From the NCBI GenBank assembly GCA_937888925.1, contig CALARM010000097.1, forward strand, positions 1 through 6,040: a stretch of DNA of 6,040 nt, written 5' to 3'. Positions within the stretch are counted from its first letter, which is position 1, and each line of letters opens with the position of its first letter. The translations under genes were made by a program, and so were the position numbers. Positions 5,034 to 6,040 of this stretch are shown here, in pieces. The notes under the pieces are model-generated. The model saw only the letters and a program-made list of their open reading frames with translations, made no database searches and had not been told where the DNA came from. Source of the DNA: an uncultured Synergistia bacterium (GTDB lineage Bacteria; Eremiobacterota; SpSt-956; JAKJGF01).

Positions 5034-5588
5034 ATGGATAATATTCTGGCTGAAGCTGAAGCTACAATGGTAAAAACTGTAGAAGCTACCAAGAAGGATT
5101 TTCTGGGAATAAGGACAGGGCGGGCAACTCCCACATTGCTTGATGCAGTCAAGGTAGATTGCTATGGTTCTAAGATGCCCTTGAAACAATTAGCCAATAT
5201 TTCTACACCTGATAAGAGGTTACTTGTTATACAACCATGGGATAAGAATTTAATTAAAGATATAGAGAAATCTATAATAAAAGCCAATCTGGGACTTACT
5301 CCTTCAATTGATGGAGCTTTAATAAGACTTCCCATACCTCCCCTTACGGAAGATAGAAGGAAGCAAATGGTGAAAAGTGTCAAAAAAAGAGGAGAAGACG
5401 GAAAGGTTGCTCTCAGAAATATTAGAAGAGATGCCATAGAGAAGTTGAAAAAAATGGAAAAAGCCGGGGAACTTTCCGAAGATGATGCAAAAAGGGATCA
5501 GGAGAAGATGCAAAAAATAACTGATAAATATTCTGACGAAATAGATGCCCTGGTAAATACAAAGACAGAAGAGATTACAGAAATATAG
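5034..5588 (+). CDS. frr: Ribosome recycling factor (RRF)
   Basis: With 184 aa, this is the normal length for RRF, the tRNA-shaped protein that works with EF-G to split post-termination ribosomes. Domain I is the three-helix bundle: the N-terminal helix with DFLGIRTGRATPTLLD (22-37) and the two long C-terminal helices (from about 104 to 184) with VALRNIRRDAIEKLKK (125-140), where Arg131/132 match the essential RNVRRDA arginine region of E. coli. Domain II covers about 38-98 (VKVDCYGSKMPLKQLANIS... LIRLP), and IPPLTEDRRKQMVK (101-114) forms the second hinge and helix start. ATG 5034 matches family N-termini, but the bases before it (ctcaaataaataat) hold no SD. Initiation may depend on coupling to the short ORF ending at 5028. 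Confidence 0.98.
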   Translation: MDNILAEAEATMVKTVEATKKDFLGIRTGRATPTLLDAVKVDCYGSKMPLKQLANISTPDKRLLVIQPWDKNLIKDIEKSIIKANLGLTPSIDGALIRLPIPPLTEDRRKQMVKSVKKRGEDGKVALRNIRRDAIEKLKKMEKAGELSEDDAKRDQEKMQKITDKYSDEIDALVNTKTEEITEI

Positions 5589-5612
5589 ACCTATCTTAGG
5601 AGGAAAACAAAA

Positions 5613-5649
5613 CAGCAATATAAAATGCTGCTTTTTGTTTTTATTTATT
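5613..5649 (+). terminator. Possible weak intrinsic terminator between frr and uppS
   Basis: CAGCA (5613-5617) pairs with TGCTG (5626-5630) around an 8-base loop, and the downstream CTTTTTGTTTTTATTTATT (5631-5649) is strongly T-rich. Flanking A-rich and T-rich bases can extend the stem with bulges. The short stem suggests partial termination or attenuation rather than a full stop. No obvious promoter for uppS follows, so read-through is probably needed. An AGGAGG at 5598-5603 lies just upstream of the hairpin. Confidence 0.5.
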
Positions 5650-5667
5650 ATGTTGCCTGAGATCAGC

Positions 5668-6040
5668 ATGACAGAACTGCAGATGCTTGACCATATAAAA
5701 ATGGATAAGAAGGCTGTTCCTGCTCATATTGCTATTATAATGGATGGTAACAGACGATGGGCAAGAGAGAAGGGAAAGCCTTTTTTTGCAGGTCATGCTG
5801 TAGGTGCAGATGTTTTAAGAGAGATATGTAAAGCATGTATAAAAGCCGGAGTAAAAATATTAACAATTTATGCTTTTTCTGTTGAAAACTGGCATAGGTC
5901 CGATATAGAAGTAAAATTATTACTCCGGCTTTTTAAGAGATTTGCCGTTAAAGAAAGGGAAAGTTTACTGGAAAACAATGTCAGACTTAATATTATCGGT
6001 AATTTGATGACATTACCTTCTGCTCTTCAAAAAGAACTCT
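5668..6040 (+). CDS. uppS: Isoprenyl transferase, undecaprenyl diphosphate synthase (UppS), 5' part
   Basis: The frame is open to the window edge; 124 codons are visible of a protein normally near 230-260 aa. The cis-prenyltransferase adds isopentenyl units to farnesyl diphosphate to give the C55 lipid carrier for peptidoglycan and other envelope polymers. Motifs: HIAIIMDGNRRWA (20-32) with catalytic Asp26, FAGHAVGADVLREI (40-53), LTIYAFSVENWHRS (65-78, equivalent to the family's FSTENW) and NNVRLNIIG (103-111). The family's second half is outside. The start is uncertain: ATG 5668 has only a weak GAG (5659-5661) six bases upstream, and ATG 5650, 5683 and 5701 are in frame alternatives; none has a proper SD. 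The gene follows frr as in many bacteria (frr-uppS-cdsA). Confidence 0.93.
   Translation, partial: MTELQMLDHIKMDKKAVPAHIAIIMDGNRRWAREKGKPFFAGHAVGADVLREICKACIKAGVKILTIYAFSVENWHRSDIEVKLLLRLFKRFAVKERESLLENNVRLNIIGNLMTLPSALQKEL

Noticed and set aside
5625..5660. 11-codon ORF MLLFVFIYYVA after AGGAGG
   Set aside because: The SD is 21 bases away and the sequence is simply the T-rich terminator tail translated.

Overview
The window is a gene-dense, entirely plus-strand segment of a low-GC bacterial chromosome. It carries the conserved core block trmFO (3' end) - hslV - hslU - rpsB - tsf - pyrH - frr - uppS (5' end). The order trmFO...hslVU...rpsB-tsf-pyrH-frr-uppS resembles the Bacillota (Firmicutes) arrangement. 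However, xerC, which often lies between trmFO and hslV, and codY, which often lies between hslU and rpsB, are both absent. TTG starts with strong Shine-Dalgarno (SD) sequences (rpsB, tsf), folate-dependent TrmFO and AGA/ATA-rich codon use fit a Clostridia/Halanaerobiia-like or similar low-GC lineage. I cannot name the organism from the sequence.

Layout. 1-349 is the TrmFO C-terminus (tRNA m5U54 methylation). 411-947 and 1028-2431 encode the HslV peptidase and HslU ATPase of one two-component protease. 2432-2666 is a 235-base gap without a gene; it holds a good sigma-70-type promoter with an extended -10, a GC-richer leader that may fold, a degenerate GCTGAAA repeat tract and the rpsB SD. 2667-3515 (uS2), 3610-4203 (EF-Ts), 4233-4955 (UMP kinase), 5034-5588 (ribosome recycling factor) and 5668-6040+ (undecaprenyl diphosphate synthase, cut by the window edge) follow in the order seen across many bacteria. 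They link translation, pyrimidine nucleotide supply and envelope lipid-carrier synthesis.

The proteins are conventional. I do not see a new defence, mobile or biosynthetic system here. The unusual material lies between the genes. Clusters of tandem 7-base repeats occupy the first three gaps: GTGANNA-type after trmFO, a palindromic array after hslV, and GCTGAAA-type before rpsB. The first cluster supplies the last codons and stop of trmFO. A 16-codon ORF with its own SD and two abutting hairpins sits just before frr, which has no SD of its own. An SD-occluding hairpin precedes tsf. A terminator-like hairpin with a T-rich tail lies between frr and uppS, apparently separating an AGGAGG from the uppS start. 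Protein identities are high confidence; the regulatory readings are inferences from sequence alone.
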